A stretch of DNA of 64,000 nt from NCBI RefSeq assembly GCF_000803065.1, contig NZ_JSXI01000029.1, forward strand, positions 248,001 to 312,000, in the 5' to 3' direction. The notes beneath the pieces are model-generated. The model did no database searches, was not told the DNA's origin, and saw nothing but the letters and a program-made list of their open reading frames with translations. Positions 42,242-50,475 of the stretch are shown here, piece after piece. Each line of letters starts with the position of its first letter. The first letter of the stretch is position 1. The DNA is from Sphingomonas sp. ERG5 (GTDB taxonomy: Bacteria > Pseudomonadota > Alphaproteobacteria > Sphingomonadales > Sphingomonadaceae). The position numbers and the translations under genes were made by a program.

Positions 42242-43015
42242 ATGACCGACATCCCGACCAATCCATCACGCATCGCCATTGTCACCGGCGGCAGCCGAGG
42301 GCTGGGCCGCAGCACCGTGCTCAACCTTGCGAAGCGCGGCATCCAAGTGGTCTTCACCTATCACACCAATCGCGACGACGCGGACAAGGTCGTCGCGATG
42401 GCCGGGGAGACAGGTGGGCGCGCCGTCGCGCTGCAGCTCGATACCGGCAATGCCGGCAGTTTCGACGCCTTCGTCACCGCGCTCCGGCCGATATTAGCAA
42501 GCCTTGGCACCGACCGCTTCGACTATCTCGTCAACAATGCCGGTATCGCGCACCATAACAGCTTTGCCGAGACGACCGAGGCCGAGCTCGATCATGTCTT
42601 CAATGTCAATTTCAAGGGCGTATTCCTGCTGACGCAGAAGCTGTTGCCGTTGATCAACGATGGCGGGCGGATCGTGAATATCTCGACTGGCCTCACTCGT
42701 TTCACCACCCCGAACAGCATTCCCTATGCGTCGCTGAAAGGCGCGCTTGAGGTGTTCACTCGCTACCTCGCCAAGGAGCTTGGGCCGCGCGGGATCACCG
42801 TCAACACCGTTGCGCCGGGCGCGATCGCCACTGACTTCAGCGGCGGCGTGGTGCGCGACAATCCGGCGATCAACAAGATGGTCGCCGACGTCACCGCGCT
42901 CGGCCGTGTCGGCGAGCCCGATGATATCGGGCCAATGATCGCGTCGTTGCTCTCCGATGACAATCGTTGGGTCACCGGCCAACGCATCGAGGTGTCGGGC
43001 GGCATGGTTCTCTGA
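42242..43015 (+). CDS. SDR family NAD(P)-dependent oxidoreductase
   Basis: A 257-residue classical SDR. Cofactor site IVTGGSRGLGRSTVL, middle motif NNAGIAHH, catalytic Ser in NISTGLTRF, YxxxK in YASLKGALE, and C-terminal VTGQRIEVSGGMVL typical of the FabG-like branch. AGGAGACAG ends 3 bases before ATG. A ~270-base spacer upstream lacks a recognisable gene. The substrate is unknown. A stem-loop follows its stop and runs into the start of the next gene. Confidence 0.88.
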   Translation: MTDIPTNPSRIAIVTGGSRGLGRSTVLNLAKRGIQVVFTYHTNRDDADKVVAMAGETGGRAVALQLDTGNAGSFDAFVTALRPILASLGTDRFDYLVNNAGIAHHNSFAETTEAELDHVFNVNFKGVFLLTQKLLPLINDGGRIVNISTGLTRFTTPNSIPYASLKGALEVFTRYLAKELGPRGITVNTVAPGAIATDFSGGVVRDNPAINKMVADVTALGRVGEPDDIGPMIASLLSDDNRWVTGQRIEVSGGMVL

Positions 43016-43022
43016 TTGCAAT

Positions 43023-43053
43023 CATGCCCTGAGGCTTTACGCCCCAGGGCATG
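43023..43053 (+). terminator. Stem-loop at the SDR end covering the racemase start codon
   Basis: CATGCCCTG (43023-43031) pairs with CAGGGCATG (43045-43053). The right arm contains the ATG of the racemase gene. No T-run follows. It may terminate weakly or mask the racemase translation start. Confidence 0.45.
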
Positions 43054-43752
43054 AAGATGATCGGCCTGATCGGCGGCATGAGCTGGGAAAGCTCGGCGGA
43101 ATATTATCGCCTGCTCAACCAGGGGGTGCGCGACCGGCTTGGCCCAACCGCATCGGCGCGGTGCCTGTTATGGTCGTTTGATTTTGCCGAGATCGAACGG
43201 CTGCAGCATGCCGGCGACTGGCCGGCGCTGACCGAACGGATGATCGATGCCGCGCGCCGGCTTGAAGGTGCGGGGGCGGAGCTATTGCTGATCTGCACCA
43301 ATACGATGCATCTGATGGCGGACGCGGTGCAACAAGCGGTGGCTGTGCCGCTGCTGCACATCGCCGATCCGGCTGCCGAAGAGGTCAAGCGAGCCGGCCT
43401 TCGTCGCGTCGGGCTGCTCGGCACCGCTTTCACCATGGAGCAGGATTTTTACACCGGCCGGCTGGCCGCCCGGCACGGGCTTGAGGTGCTGGTGCCCGAC
43501 GCGGACGACCGCGCGGTCGTACACCGCATCATCTATGACGAACTGATCGCCGGTCTGGTCACGTCGGCGTCGCGGGACGCGTACCGCGCGGTGATCGCGC
43601 GACTGGTCGCGCGCGGAGCCGAGGCGATCGTCCTTGGCTGCACCGAGATCATGCTGCTGGTCCGACCGGAGGACAGCGCAGTGCCGTTGTTCGACACCAC
43701 CACGCTGCATGCCCGTGCCGCCATCTCGCAGGCGCTTGGTGACGGGAGCTAG
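43051..43752 (+). CDS. Aspartate/glutamate racemase family protein
   Basis: A 233-residue PLP-independent amino acid racemase. Signature MKMIGLIGGMSWESSAEYYRLLNQ, first catalytic Cys in LLICTNTMH and second in VLGCTEIMLLV, each at the mirror-related position of the two alpha/beta domains. Acts by two-base proton transfer on Asp, Glu or a related amino acid. The first ATG (43051) lies inside a hairpin arm with no visible ribosome binding site; the second, at 43057, is an alternative. Transcribed with the SDR gene. Confidence 0.88.
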   Translation: MKMIGLIGGMSWESSAEYYRLLNQGVRDRLGPTASARCLLWSFDFAEIERLQHAGDWPALTERMIDAARRLEGAGAELLLICTNTMHLMADAVQQAVAVPLLHIADPAAEEVKRAGLRRVGLLGTAFTMEQDFYTGRLAARHGLEVLVPDADDRAVVHRIIYDELIAGLVTSASRDAYRAVIARLVARGAEAIVLGCTEIMLLVRPEDSAVPLFDTTTLHARAAISQALGDGS

Positions 43753-43921
43753 CATATCTTGGGGCTTGCGCAGCAGCTCTGGTGAGGTGCGACGCGATCG
43801 CGCGTCTGTTGTCGACAATAAGAAAGAGCGCGCCGGTACAAGTCCGGCAAGCGATGACATGCCAGGTCCTGTCGAATGATTGAATCGCCCTCAACGACAG
43901 GGCCGACGAGATGAGCGATGG

Positions 43922-43953
43922 GAGATATGTTACACCGGAATGTACCATATCTC
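43922..43953. repeat. Inverted repeat with 13-bp arms between convergent genes
   Basis: GAGATATGTTACA (43922-43934) pairs with TGTACCATATCTC (43941-43953) with one mismatch, around CCGGAA. It is AT-rich compared with the surroundings and lies between the ends of the racemase and MocR genes. Could be a shared terminator or a stranded operator. Confidence 0.5.
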
Positions 43954-44006
43954 AGGTCGCCGCCTCCTGGTGAGTAATTCAGATAATATCGTTATATATA
44001 AGATGC

Positions 44007-45437
44007 TTAATCAGGAATAGCGACAGTGATTCCGCTGCCCGGACGACGTGCGGACAGCGCATCGCGCAGCACGGCGATTACGCGGTCATCGTCCGTCTGT
44101 GCGACATTGAAACGGATGAATCCGGCCGCCGATTGCGACACGCTGAAGACATTGCCCGGTGCGATCACCACGCCGCGTTCCAGGCAATGGCGCGCGACAT
44201 CGGCGGAATCATGCCCATCGGGCAGGCGGCACCAGAGATAGAAGCCGCCGCGCGGCATGATCCACGGCGTGATGCCGAGCGGGGCGAGACGGTCGGTGAC
44301 GGCCTGGCGCGCATGAGTCAGCCGGCGGCGTAGTTCCTCGACATGCTTGCGATAGCTGCCGCCGGCCAGGATCGCGGCGATGACCTCGGTCGCGACCGGG
44401 CTGGGGCCGCCGAAGCTGGTTGCGACCTGCAGATCGACCAGTCCCTCGATCCAGTCGGTGCGGCCGGCGATATAGCCGCAGCGTACCGAGGCGGACAGCG
44501 TCTTGGAAAAGCTGCCGATGCGGATCACGCGGTCGAGCCCATCGAGAATGGCGAGGCGTGGCGCGGGCGACGGCTCGAAATCGGCGAAGATATCATCCTC
44601 GATGATGGTCACGTCGTGCGCGGTGGCGAGGCCGAGCAAACGGTGCGCGGTCTGCGGCGAGAGGCTCGCGCCGGTCGGATTGTGCAGCGCCGAATTGGTG
44701 ATGTAGAGCCGTGGCCGTTCCACCGCCAGCGCGGCCTCGAACGCGGCGAGGTCCGGGCCGCTCGGCATGAAGGGCGCGCTGATGAGGCGCACCTGATGCG
44801 CGCGAAGCAGCGCCTGGAAATTGAAATAGCACGGATCGTCGACCAGCACAGTGTCGCCGGGTCGCAGCAGGAACCGGCAGATCAGGTCGATCGCCTGGGT
44901 GCCCGATCCTGTCAGCATCAACTGGTCGGGCGCTGCCTCCAGCCCCTCCTCGGCGAAGCGTGCCAGCAGCAACCGGCGCAACGCGATGGACCCGCGCGTG
45001 CTGCCATAGTTCGACAACAGGGCGCTGTCGGTCCGGGCGAGCGCGCGGAAGGCGCGGCGCAATGCGGCTTGCGGCATCCAGTCCGACGGCAGCCAGCCAC
45101 ACCCCGGCATCAGTACCGACGGATCGGAGTCGAGCGACTGGCGCGACACCCAGAACGGATCCACCGCCGGCTCGCGCCGCGGCTCCATCCCGGCCAGCGT
45201 CATGGGCGCCGCCGTGTTGCCCGAGACGTAGAAGCCCGCGCCGCGCCGGGCATGGATCAGGCCCTGCGCGGCGAGCCGGTCATAGGCCTCGACCACGGTC
45301 GAGGGCGACACGCGCATCGTCTCGGCGAAGCGGCGCACCGACGGCAGGCGCTCGCCCGCACCAAGTGCGCGGTTGACGATCCGCGCGGTGATCGCCGCCA
45401 TCAGTTCTTCAGTGCGCGTTGCCGGCGCTTCAGTCAT
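44007..45437 (-). CDS. MocR-type regulator: GntR HTH fused to PLP aminotransferase
   Basis: A 476-residue fusion. Residues 1-70 are a GntR winged helix (LPSVRRFAETMRVSPSTVVEAYDRLAAQ). The rest is a fold-type I aminotransferase with DDPCYFNFQ, NPTGASLSP, IIEDDIFADF and the PLP-binding Lys in IGSFSKTLSASVRCGY. MocR proteins use PLP chemistry to sense an amine or amino acid, not usually to transaminate freely. The start at 45437 has GGAG 6 bases upstream. Divergent from an EamA-type exporter, with a palindrome in between, suggesting ligand-induced export. Confidence 0.88.
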   Translation of the reverse strand: MTEAPATRTEELMAAITARIVNRALGAGERLPSVRRFAETMRVSPSTVVEAYDRLAAQGLIHARRGAGFYVSGNTAAPMTLAGMEPRREPAVDPFWVSRQSLDSDPSVLMPGCGWLPSDWMPQAALRRAFRALARTDSALLSNYGSTRGSIALRRLLLARFAEEGLEAAPDQLMLTGSGTQAIDLICRFLLRPGDTVLVDDPCYFNFQALLRAHQVRLISAPFMPSGPDLAAFEAALAVERPRLYITNSALHNPTGASLSPQTAHRLLGLATAHDVTIIEDDIFADFEPSPAPRLAILDGLDRVIRIGSFSKTLSASVRCGYIAGRTDWIEGLVDLQVATSFGGPSPVATEVIAAILAGGSYRKHVEELRRRLTHARQAVTDRLAPLGITPWIMPRGGFYLWCRLPDGHDSADVARHCLERGVVIAPGNVFSVSQSAAGFIRFNVAQTDDDRVIAVLRDALSARRPGSGITVAIPD

Positions 45438-45471
45438 GCCAGACTCCATATTGTACTGGTCGATGGACCCA

Positions 45472-45491
45472 TACAGTTTTGTCGAACTGTA
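45472..45491. promoter_or_regulatory. Operator-like palindrome between MocR and EamA genes
   Basis: TACAGTT (45472-45478) and AACTGTA (45485-45491) are perfect 7-bp arms around TTGTCG. Additional ATGG/CCAT half sites flank it. The location between divergent starts fits the composite inverted/direct repeat sites bound by MocR proteins. Confidence 0.6.
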
Positions 45492-45553
45492 CCATAGTGT
45501 TCCTGTCGATGTCGCGTGCCTGCGCCTAGCCGGGGCAGCGAAAGCGAGGGATT

Positions 45554-46414
45554 ATGGAACGGACGACGGCAGGTTGGGGCAGCGGGTTTCTGGGCGTGCT
45601 CATCTTCAGCGGATCGCTGCCGGCGACGCGTGTCGCCGTCGCCGATCTCTCGCCCCTGTTCCTGACCTCCGCGCGCGCGGTCATCGCGGCGTTGCTTGGT
45701 GCGCTTTTTCTCCGCGTGCTGCGCCAGTCATGGCCGGCGCGGAGCGATCTGGTGCCGCTGGCGATCGTCGCGGTTGGTGTCGTGGTCGGCTTTCCGCTGC
45801 TTACCGGGCTTGCGCTCCGGCATATCACTGCGGCGCATTCGATCGTGTTCATCGGGTTGCTGCCGCTGGCGACCGCGATCTTCGGTGTGCTGCGCGGGGG
45901 CGAGCGGCCGCGGCCGGCCTTCTGGCTGTTCTCGACGATCGGCGCGGCGACCGTCGCGGGCTTCGCTTTGTACCGCAGCGACGGCGGATCGCTGGCCGGT
46001 GACCTGCTGATGATCGCGGCGGTCCTGCTCTGCGGCCTTGGTTATGCCGAAGGGGCGACGCTGTCGCGCCGGCTCGGCGGGTGGCAGGTGATCAGCTGGG
46101 CGCTGCTCCTTGCGCTCCCGCTGATGGCGCCGATCGCAGTGCTGACCCCGCCAATGAACTGGGCAGGGGTGGGTGTGCCGGCATGGATCGGCCTGGCTTA
46201 TGTTTCGGTTTTCTCGATGCTGATCGGCTTCATCTTCTGGTATCGCGGACTGGCGCTTGGCGGCATCGCCGGGGTCGGCCAGTTGCAGTTGCTGCAGCCT
46301 TTTTTTGGCTTGCTGCTCGCCGGGCTGCTGCTGCATGAACCGGTCGCCTGGACGATGGTCGCCTCGACCGTCATCGTGGTGCTGTGCGTGGCGGGTGCAA
46401 AGCGTTTCACCTGA
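45554..46414 (+). CDS. EamA/DMT family transporter
   Basis: A 286-residue inner membrane protein with about ten TM helices in two EamA repeats. Visible features include SGSLPATRVAVADLSPLFLTSAR at the start of repeat 1, the LLLGAL/LLPLATAIFG helices, and the closing LLLHEPVAWTMVASTVIVVLCV. Drug/metabolite superfamily exporters move amino acids, nucleosides or toxic metabolites. The linked MocR regulator suggests an amino compound. Confidence 0.85.
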   Translation: MERTTAGWGSGFLGVLIFSGSLPATRVAVADLSPLFLTSARAVIAALLGALFLRVLRQSWPARSDLVPLAIVAVGVVVGFPLLTGLALRHITAAHSIVFIGLLPLATAIFGVLRGGERPRPAFWLFSTIGAATVAGFALYRSDGGSLAGDLLMIAAVLLCGLGYAEGATLSRRLGGWQVISWALLLALPLMAPIAVLTPPMNWAGVGVPAWIGLAYVSVFSMLIGFIFWYRGLALGGIAGVGQLQLLQPFFGLLLAGLLLHEPVAWTMVASTVIVVLCVAGAKRFT

Positions 46415-46471
46415 CGCGCAAACCACGCCCGGCGTGGGGGAATCGATGCGGAATTCGCCATTGGAGGTCGC

Positions 46472-47647
46472 ATGATCGTGCTGATGTCATCGGTGGGAAC
46501 GCGCGGAGACGTGCAGCCGGTGGTGGCGTTGGCGCTGGAGATGCAGGCGCTTGGACACGAGGTGCGGCTCTGCGTCCCGCCGAACTTTGTCGACTGGGTC
46601 GCCGGGCTCGGATTTACCGCGACACCGGTCGGGATCGAGATGCGCGCGCCGCGGGCGGGGGAGGCGGCGCCCGCCCTGATCCCCGACCTGATAACTGACC
46701 AGTTCGAGACGATCGGATCGGCAGCTCAGGGCTGCGACCTGATCGTCGCGGGCGGCGTTCATCAATATGCCGCCCGGTCTGTCGCTGAACTGCATGGCCT
46801 TCGCTACGTCGTGGCCGCCTATGCGCCGGTTTCCCTGCCCTCGCCCGACCTCGCGCCGCCGGGGCAGGCGGTGGAGCCGGACGGGGCGGCGGCGACGTTG
46901 CGCTTGTGGGACGAAACGAGGCGTGCCTGGAACCTGCGCTCGCTGGAGCGGGTGAACGCGAACCGGGCGCGGCTGGGTCTCGCACGGGTCGATGACGTGA
47001 TCGACCATATCCTTGGTGACCGGCCCTGGCTCGCTGCCGATGCGACGCTGGCGCCGGCCCCTGCGACGCCAGGCATGCGGGTCGTGCAGACCGGCGCGTG
47101 GATCCTGCCCGACTCGCGCCCGCTCGCGCCGGCACTGGAGGCGTTCCTGGATGGCGGCGAAGCGCCGGTCTATATCGGGTTCGGCAGCATGCCCGCCGCA
47201 CCGGGCACCAGCCGCGTGCTGATCGACGCGGTGCGCGCGGTTGGCCGGCGTGTGATTGTATCGCGGGGCTGGGCGGATCTCGCCCCGATCGACGACGCGC
47301 CGGACTGTATCGCGATTGGCGAGGTCAATCAGCAGGCATTGTTCACGCGGGTCGCCGCCGTCGTGCACCATAGCGGCGCCGGCACGACCACCGCCGCCGC
47401 GCGTGCGGGCGTGGCGCAAATCGTGGCGCCGATGTTCAGCGACCAGTTCTACTGGGGCCGGCGCGTCCGCGCGCTCGGCATCGGCACGGCGATCGCGGGG
47501 CTGAGCCGCGATACGCTGGCGTCCGCGTTGCGTGAGACGCTCGAACCGGGCGTCGCCACCCGCGCGCGCGCCGTCGCCACGACCGTCAGGTCCAATGGCG
47601 CAGCGATTGCCGCGCGGCGGCTGGCGGAACTTGGCGAGCTAGGCTGA
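46472..47647 (+). CDS. GT1 family glycosyltransferase (MGT/UGT-like)
   Basis: A 391-residue GT-B enzyme. The N-terminal acceptor domain begins IVLMSSVGTRGDVQPVVALA, the sterol/macrolide glucosyltransferase signature. The C-terminal nucleotide-sugar domain has VYIGFGSMP and the donor motif VVHHSGAGTTTAAARAGVAQ followed by MFSDQFYWGRRV. It transfers a sugar to a small lipophilic acceptor such as a sterol, flavonoid or macrolide; the acceptor is not determinable. Its last 9 bases overlap the convergent azoreductase gene. Confidence 0.88.
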   Translation: MIVLMSSVGTRGDVQPVVALALEMQALGHEVRLCVPPNFVDWVAGLGFTATPVGIEMRAPRAGEAAPALIPDLITDQFETIGSAAQGCDLIVAGGVHQYAARSVAELHGLRYVVAAYAPVSLPSPDLAPPGQAVEPDGAAATLRLWDETRRAWNLRSLERVNANRARLGLARVDDVIDHILGDRPWLAADATLAPAPATPGMRVVQTGAWILPDSRPLAPALEAFLDGGEAPVYIGFGSMPAAPGTSRVLIDAVRAVGRRVIVSRGWADLAPIDDAPDCIAIGEVNQQALFTRVAAVVHHSGAGTTTAAARAGVAQIVAPMFSDQFYWGRRVRALGIGTAIAGLSRDTLASALRETLEPGVATRARAVATTVRSNGAAIAARRLAELGELG

Positions 47648-48382
47648 AACGCGCCGCGATGCGCGGCTGAATCGGTCAGCCGCGAGATTGGCGGCAGTGC
47701 CGGAACCCGTCAATCCATCGACCAGCCGGTCCACGTCCGTCTCGGCGGCGGCAATGGATGCGGCGAGGCGGTCGTCGGCGAACTCGTCATATTCGATCGC
47801 GACCGTGTCGGTGTCGTGAAGCCCGAGATAGGCGAGCGGCACGGTCAGGCCCGCTTCGACCAGATTCATCGCCGCGAGCCGCTCGCCCGCGTCATAGCCG
47901 TAATCGCCGCGCGCGGTCAGGATCACCAGCCTCTTGCCGGCGGGCAGCATCGGCCAATAGGGCGCGCCGGATCGTGCCCGGTCAAAGCCGAAAGTGAGGC
48001 CGACCCGCACCACATTGTCGATCCAGGCCTTGAGCGGCGCGGGCACGCCGAAATTATACATCGGTGCGCCGATGACGACCAGGTCGGCGGCGACGAGTTC
48101 GGCGGTCAGGCGATCGCTTTCGGCCAGTGCCGCATGTTGTGCCTCTGTGCGCCGCTCGGGCGGGCTGAAGGCGGCGGCGATCCACTCGCCGCTGACCGGG
48201 GCCGGGGGCTGCGATCCGACATCGCGATAGGTGATCGCGTCCTGCGGGCGCAGCGCCGACCAGCGATCGATGAACCGCCGGCTCAGCCGTCGCGTGTGCG
48301 AGCCATGCCGGTCGCGGCCGGACAGGCCGGCACGCGCGCTGGCGTCGATGTGAAGAATGCGGCGAGAATCGGAAAGCGTCAT
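47639..48382 (-). CDS. FMN-dependent NADH-azoreductase / NAD(P)H-quinone oxidoreductase family
   Basis: A 247-residue flavodoxin-fold reductase. RRILHIDASARAG is strand 1 with the phosphate-binding loop, and DLVVIGAPMYNFGVPAPLKAWIDNVVRVGLTF is the conserved FMN/quinone segment of AzoR-type enzymes. LPAGKRLVILTARGDYG follows. It reduces azo, quinone or nitro compounds using NADH. Divergent from a LysR regulator (start-to-start 84 bases), which likely controls it. Confidence 0.87.
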   Translation of the reverse strand: MTLSDSRRILHIDASARAGLSGRDRHGSHTRRLSRRFIDRWSALRPQDAITYRDVGSQPPAPVSGEWIAAAFSPPERRTEAQHAALAESDRLTAELVAADLVVIGAPMYNFGVPAPLKAWIDNVVRVGLTFGFDRARSGAPYWPMLPAGKRLVILTARGDYGYDAGERLAAMNLVEAGLTVPLAYLGLHDTDTVAIEYDEFADDRLAASIAAAETDVDRLVDGLTGSGTAANLAADRFSRASRRVSA

Positions 48383-48456
48383 GTCAAGTCCAGCTCATCT
48401 GTTATACGGTACTGGAGGATAGATGGGTTCCAAGGTCAGGTATGACGAACGCGAAT

Positions 48457-48477
48457 TATTCAGCCGATGAGTGAATA
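48457..48477. promoter_or_regulatory. Palindrome spanning the LysR start codon
   Basis: TATTCA (48457-48462) and TGAATA (48472-48477) form perfect arms 9 bases apart. The start codon of the LysR gene (48467) lies between them. A candidate autoregulatory site shared with the divergent azoreductase promoter. Confidence 0.45.
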
Positions 48478-49378
48478 TGGCTCATCTATCGCACGCCATC
48501 GCCGGCTGCCGCCCCTAGCCGCCTTGCGCGCGTTCGAGGCGGCGGCACGGCATGAGAGTTTTCGCAAGGCGGCCGACGAACTGGCGGTCACGCCGACCGC
48601 GATCAGCCATCAGATCCGCTTGCTCGAAGCGGTGCTCGGGCTCGCCCTGTTCGTCCGCCAGACCCGGCGCGTCGCGCTCACCGATGCGGGCTTGCGACTC
48701 TATCCGACCTTGCGTGACGGCTTCGATGCCTTTGCCCGCACGATTGCCGATCTGCGGCCACCAACCGGGCGCAGCGCGGTGACGTTGAGCGCGACGACCC
48801 TGTTCACCGCCCGTGTCCTGCTTCCGGCCCTGGGCGCGTTCCAGGCACTGTATCCCGGCTATGATCTGCGGCTGCATGCCTCGGACGAGGTGGTCGATCT
48901 CGGGACGGGCGTGGCGGACATTGCGGTGCGCTATGGGGCGGGGCCCTTTGCCGGGCTGGTCGCGGAACCGTTGCTGGCCGACCGGTTCGGCATCGTGTGC
49001 AGTCCGCGGCTTGGCCTGTCCGCGCCGGCCGACCTGCACCACACCCCCTTGCTGCACACCGAATGGAAGCGCCGCGCCGGAGCGCCCGACTGGCGGCAAT
49101 GGGCGCGGCTTGCCGGCATGGACGATCTCCGCGTCGCGGAAGGGCCGCGCTTCACCGATGACGGCCATGCGCTGCAGGTCGCGATCGCCGGGCATGGCGC
49201 GGCGATCGCCAGCCTGGTGCTCGCCCGGGCGGAGATCGATGCCGGGTTGCTGGTCCATCCGTTCGGCCCAGTGATCGACGGTGCGACCTATCATGTCGTC
49301 GCGACGCCGGAGGCGCTGGCTGGCGCTGAGATTCAGGCGGTGCGCGACTGGCTGAAAGCGATCGCCGTAGCGGCGTGA
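48467..49378 (+). CDS. LysR family regulator (GcvA-like branch)
   Basis: A 303-residue LysR protein. HTH: LPPLAALRAFEAAARHESFRKAADELAVTPTAISHQIRLLE, the typical GcvA/AmpR-type opening, followed by ALFVRQTRRVALTDAG. The effector domain has VADIAVRYGAGPFAGL, the GcvA-like 'DIAVRYG' strand. Probably governs the divergent azoreductase. Ligand unknown. Confidence 0.88.
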   Translation: MSEYGSSIARHRRLPPLAALRAFEAAARHESFRKAADELAVTPTAISHQIRLLEAVLGLALFVRQTRRVALTDAGLRLYPTLRDGFDAFARTIADLRPPTGRSAVTLSATTLFTARVLLPALGAFQALYPGYDLRLHASDEVVDLGTGVADIAVRYGAGPFAGLVAEPLLADRFGIVCSPRLGLSAPADLHHTPLLHTEWKRRAGAPDWRQWARLAGMDDLRVAEGPRFTDDGHALQVAIAGHGAAIASLVLARAEIDAGLLVHPFGPVIDGATYHVVATPEALAGAEIQAVRDWLKAIAVAA

Positions 49379-49400
49379 TGCCTGGGCGATCAGGTGCGCA

Positions 49401-49775
49401 TCACGCGCAACCGCTCGCCAGTCCCAATAGTCCGGTGACCAGGAACAGGCTGGTCGAGGGAAAGCGCCATGGCCTGATGCCGCCTTTCAGCGCCACGGCG
49501 ATGCTGAGCGCGCTGCACGCTAGGGCGAACACAGCGAGCGCGCAGGTCAGGCCGGGGCCGACATGGCCGAGCGCCGCCGCCGCGAACAATAGCGCCATCG
49601 CCGCGATCATCAGCGTGGCCAGGTGCCAGCAATAATAGGACAGCCATTTCGCCGCCGGCGGCAGCGACGTGTCGGCAAGCAGCGGACGCGCGACATGCAC
49701 GCCGCCGACAAAAGTGTGCGTCGCCCAGGTGACGGCGGCGACCAGGCTCGCGGCCCAAAGGAGGATCTCATGCAT
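49401..49775 (-). CDS. Hypothetical four-TM membrane protein
   Basis: A 124-residue hydrophobic protein with about four TM helices. Distinct features are WATHTFVGGVHVARPLL after TM1 and KWLSYYCWHLATL leading into TM2. No named family recognised, though the pattern recalls conserved alphaproteobacterial membrane proteins of unknown function. It stands alone on the minus strand between the LysR gene and repeat element L2. Confidence 0.65.
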   Translation of the reverse strand: MHEILLWAASLVAAVTWATHTFVGGVHVARPLLADTSLPPAAKWLSYYCWHLATLMIAAMALLFAAAALGHVGPGLTCALAVFALACSALSIAVALKGGIRPWRFPSTSLFLVTGLLGLASGCA

Positions 49776-50475
49776 CGACGCTTCGCCCCTTTTTCCAACT
49801 CCGCCGCGTCATACCCTCTGCCTTTGGTGATCAGCGCGCGATCGGGCCGTCATAGCCGGAACCAACGCCAGTGAAGAACCCGTTTTGCAACGGGCGGCCG
49901 ATGGCCTTGCAGGATGCCGCTGCGGGATTTGCTGCGCGAAAAGTGTTTTTTCGGCTGGTCTGCGGGATTCTGCGGGAAAAGCTGCGGGAATTTCGGCGGG
50001 GCGGCACGGGAATTTCTGCGATAGTCTGCCGCAAGATCGGGAAAAGCGGCGACCTCGCGGCCTGCTCTATCCCCGCCATTGTTCATCGCATCCAGAATTT
50101 GGCTAAGGCACCTGCGCAGCGCGCGTGCCGTGCCGCGCGATACCGGTCAGGGGTGCGCTTTCGCCGGAACAGGGATGTCCCTCGGTTTCATGATGAGAAA
50201 GAGCGGTCGGGAGGCGCATGGCGTCCAGGTCGCAGTCACGCTGACATGATCCGTAGCGAGGCTGAATCGGTGTCGGTTCTTTTGGGGGGACGGCGATCGG
50301 AGCGCTGGCCATTGTCCTCCGCGAGCCCGTCATGCGCGACCGGCTCGCCGGCCGAGGCTCCCGCTGGCCGATTCAAGCTCTCACCCCGCTCGCTACAGCC
50401 TCGCATGGCCATGACGGGTCGAGGCGATCGGACACCGTATCCTGTGCATGGCGTGACGGGAGAGACGGTTTGCGC
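49776..50475. other. Non-coding spacer carrying repeat element copy L2 and the toxin B leader
   Basis: About 700 bases without a supportable gene. It contains the repeat element at 49950-50275 and the leader of toxin B, where GACGGGAGAG at 50456-50465 resembles the ribosome binding region of toxins A and C. The open frames here are fragments and lack family matches. Confidence 0.55.
49950..50275 (+). repeat. Dispersed intergenic element, copy L2
   Basis: After a TTTTTT tract come CTGCGGGATT, CTGCGGGAAA and CTGCGGGAATTT motifs, then GATCGGGAAAAGCGG, then about 150 bases, and TTCATGATGAGAAAGAGCGG near 50189. The order and spacing parallel the minus strand of 33040-33440. Downstream similarity continues to a GAGGCTGAATC end. 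This copy lies directly ahead of toxin B. Confidence 0.6.
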
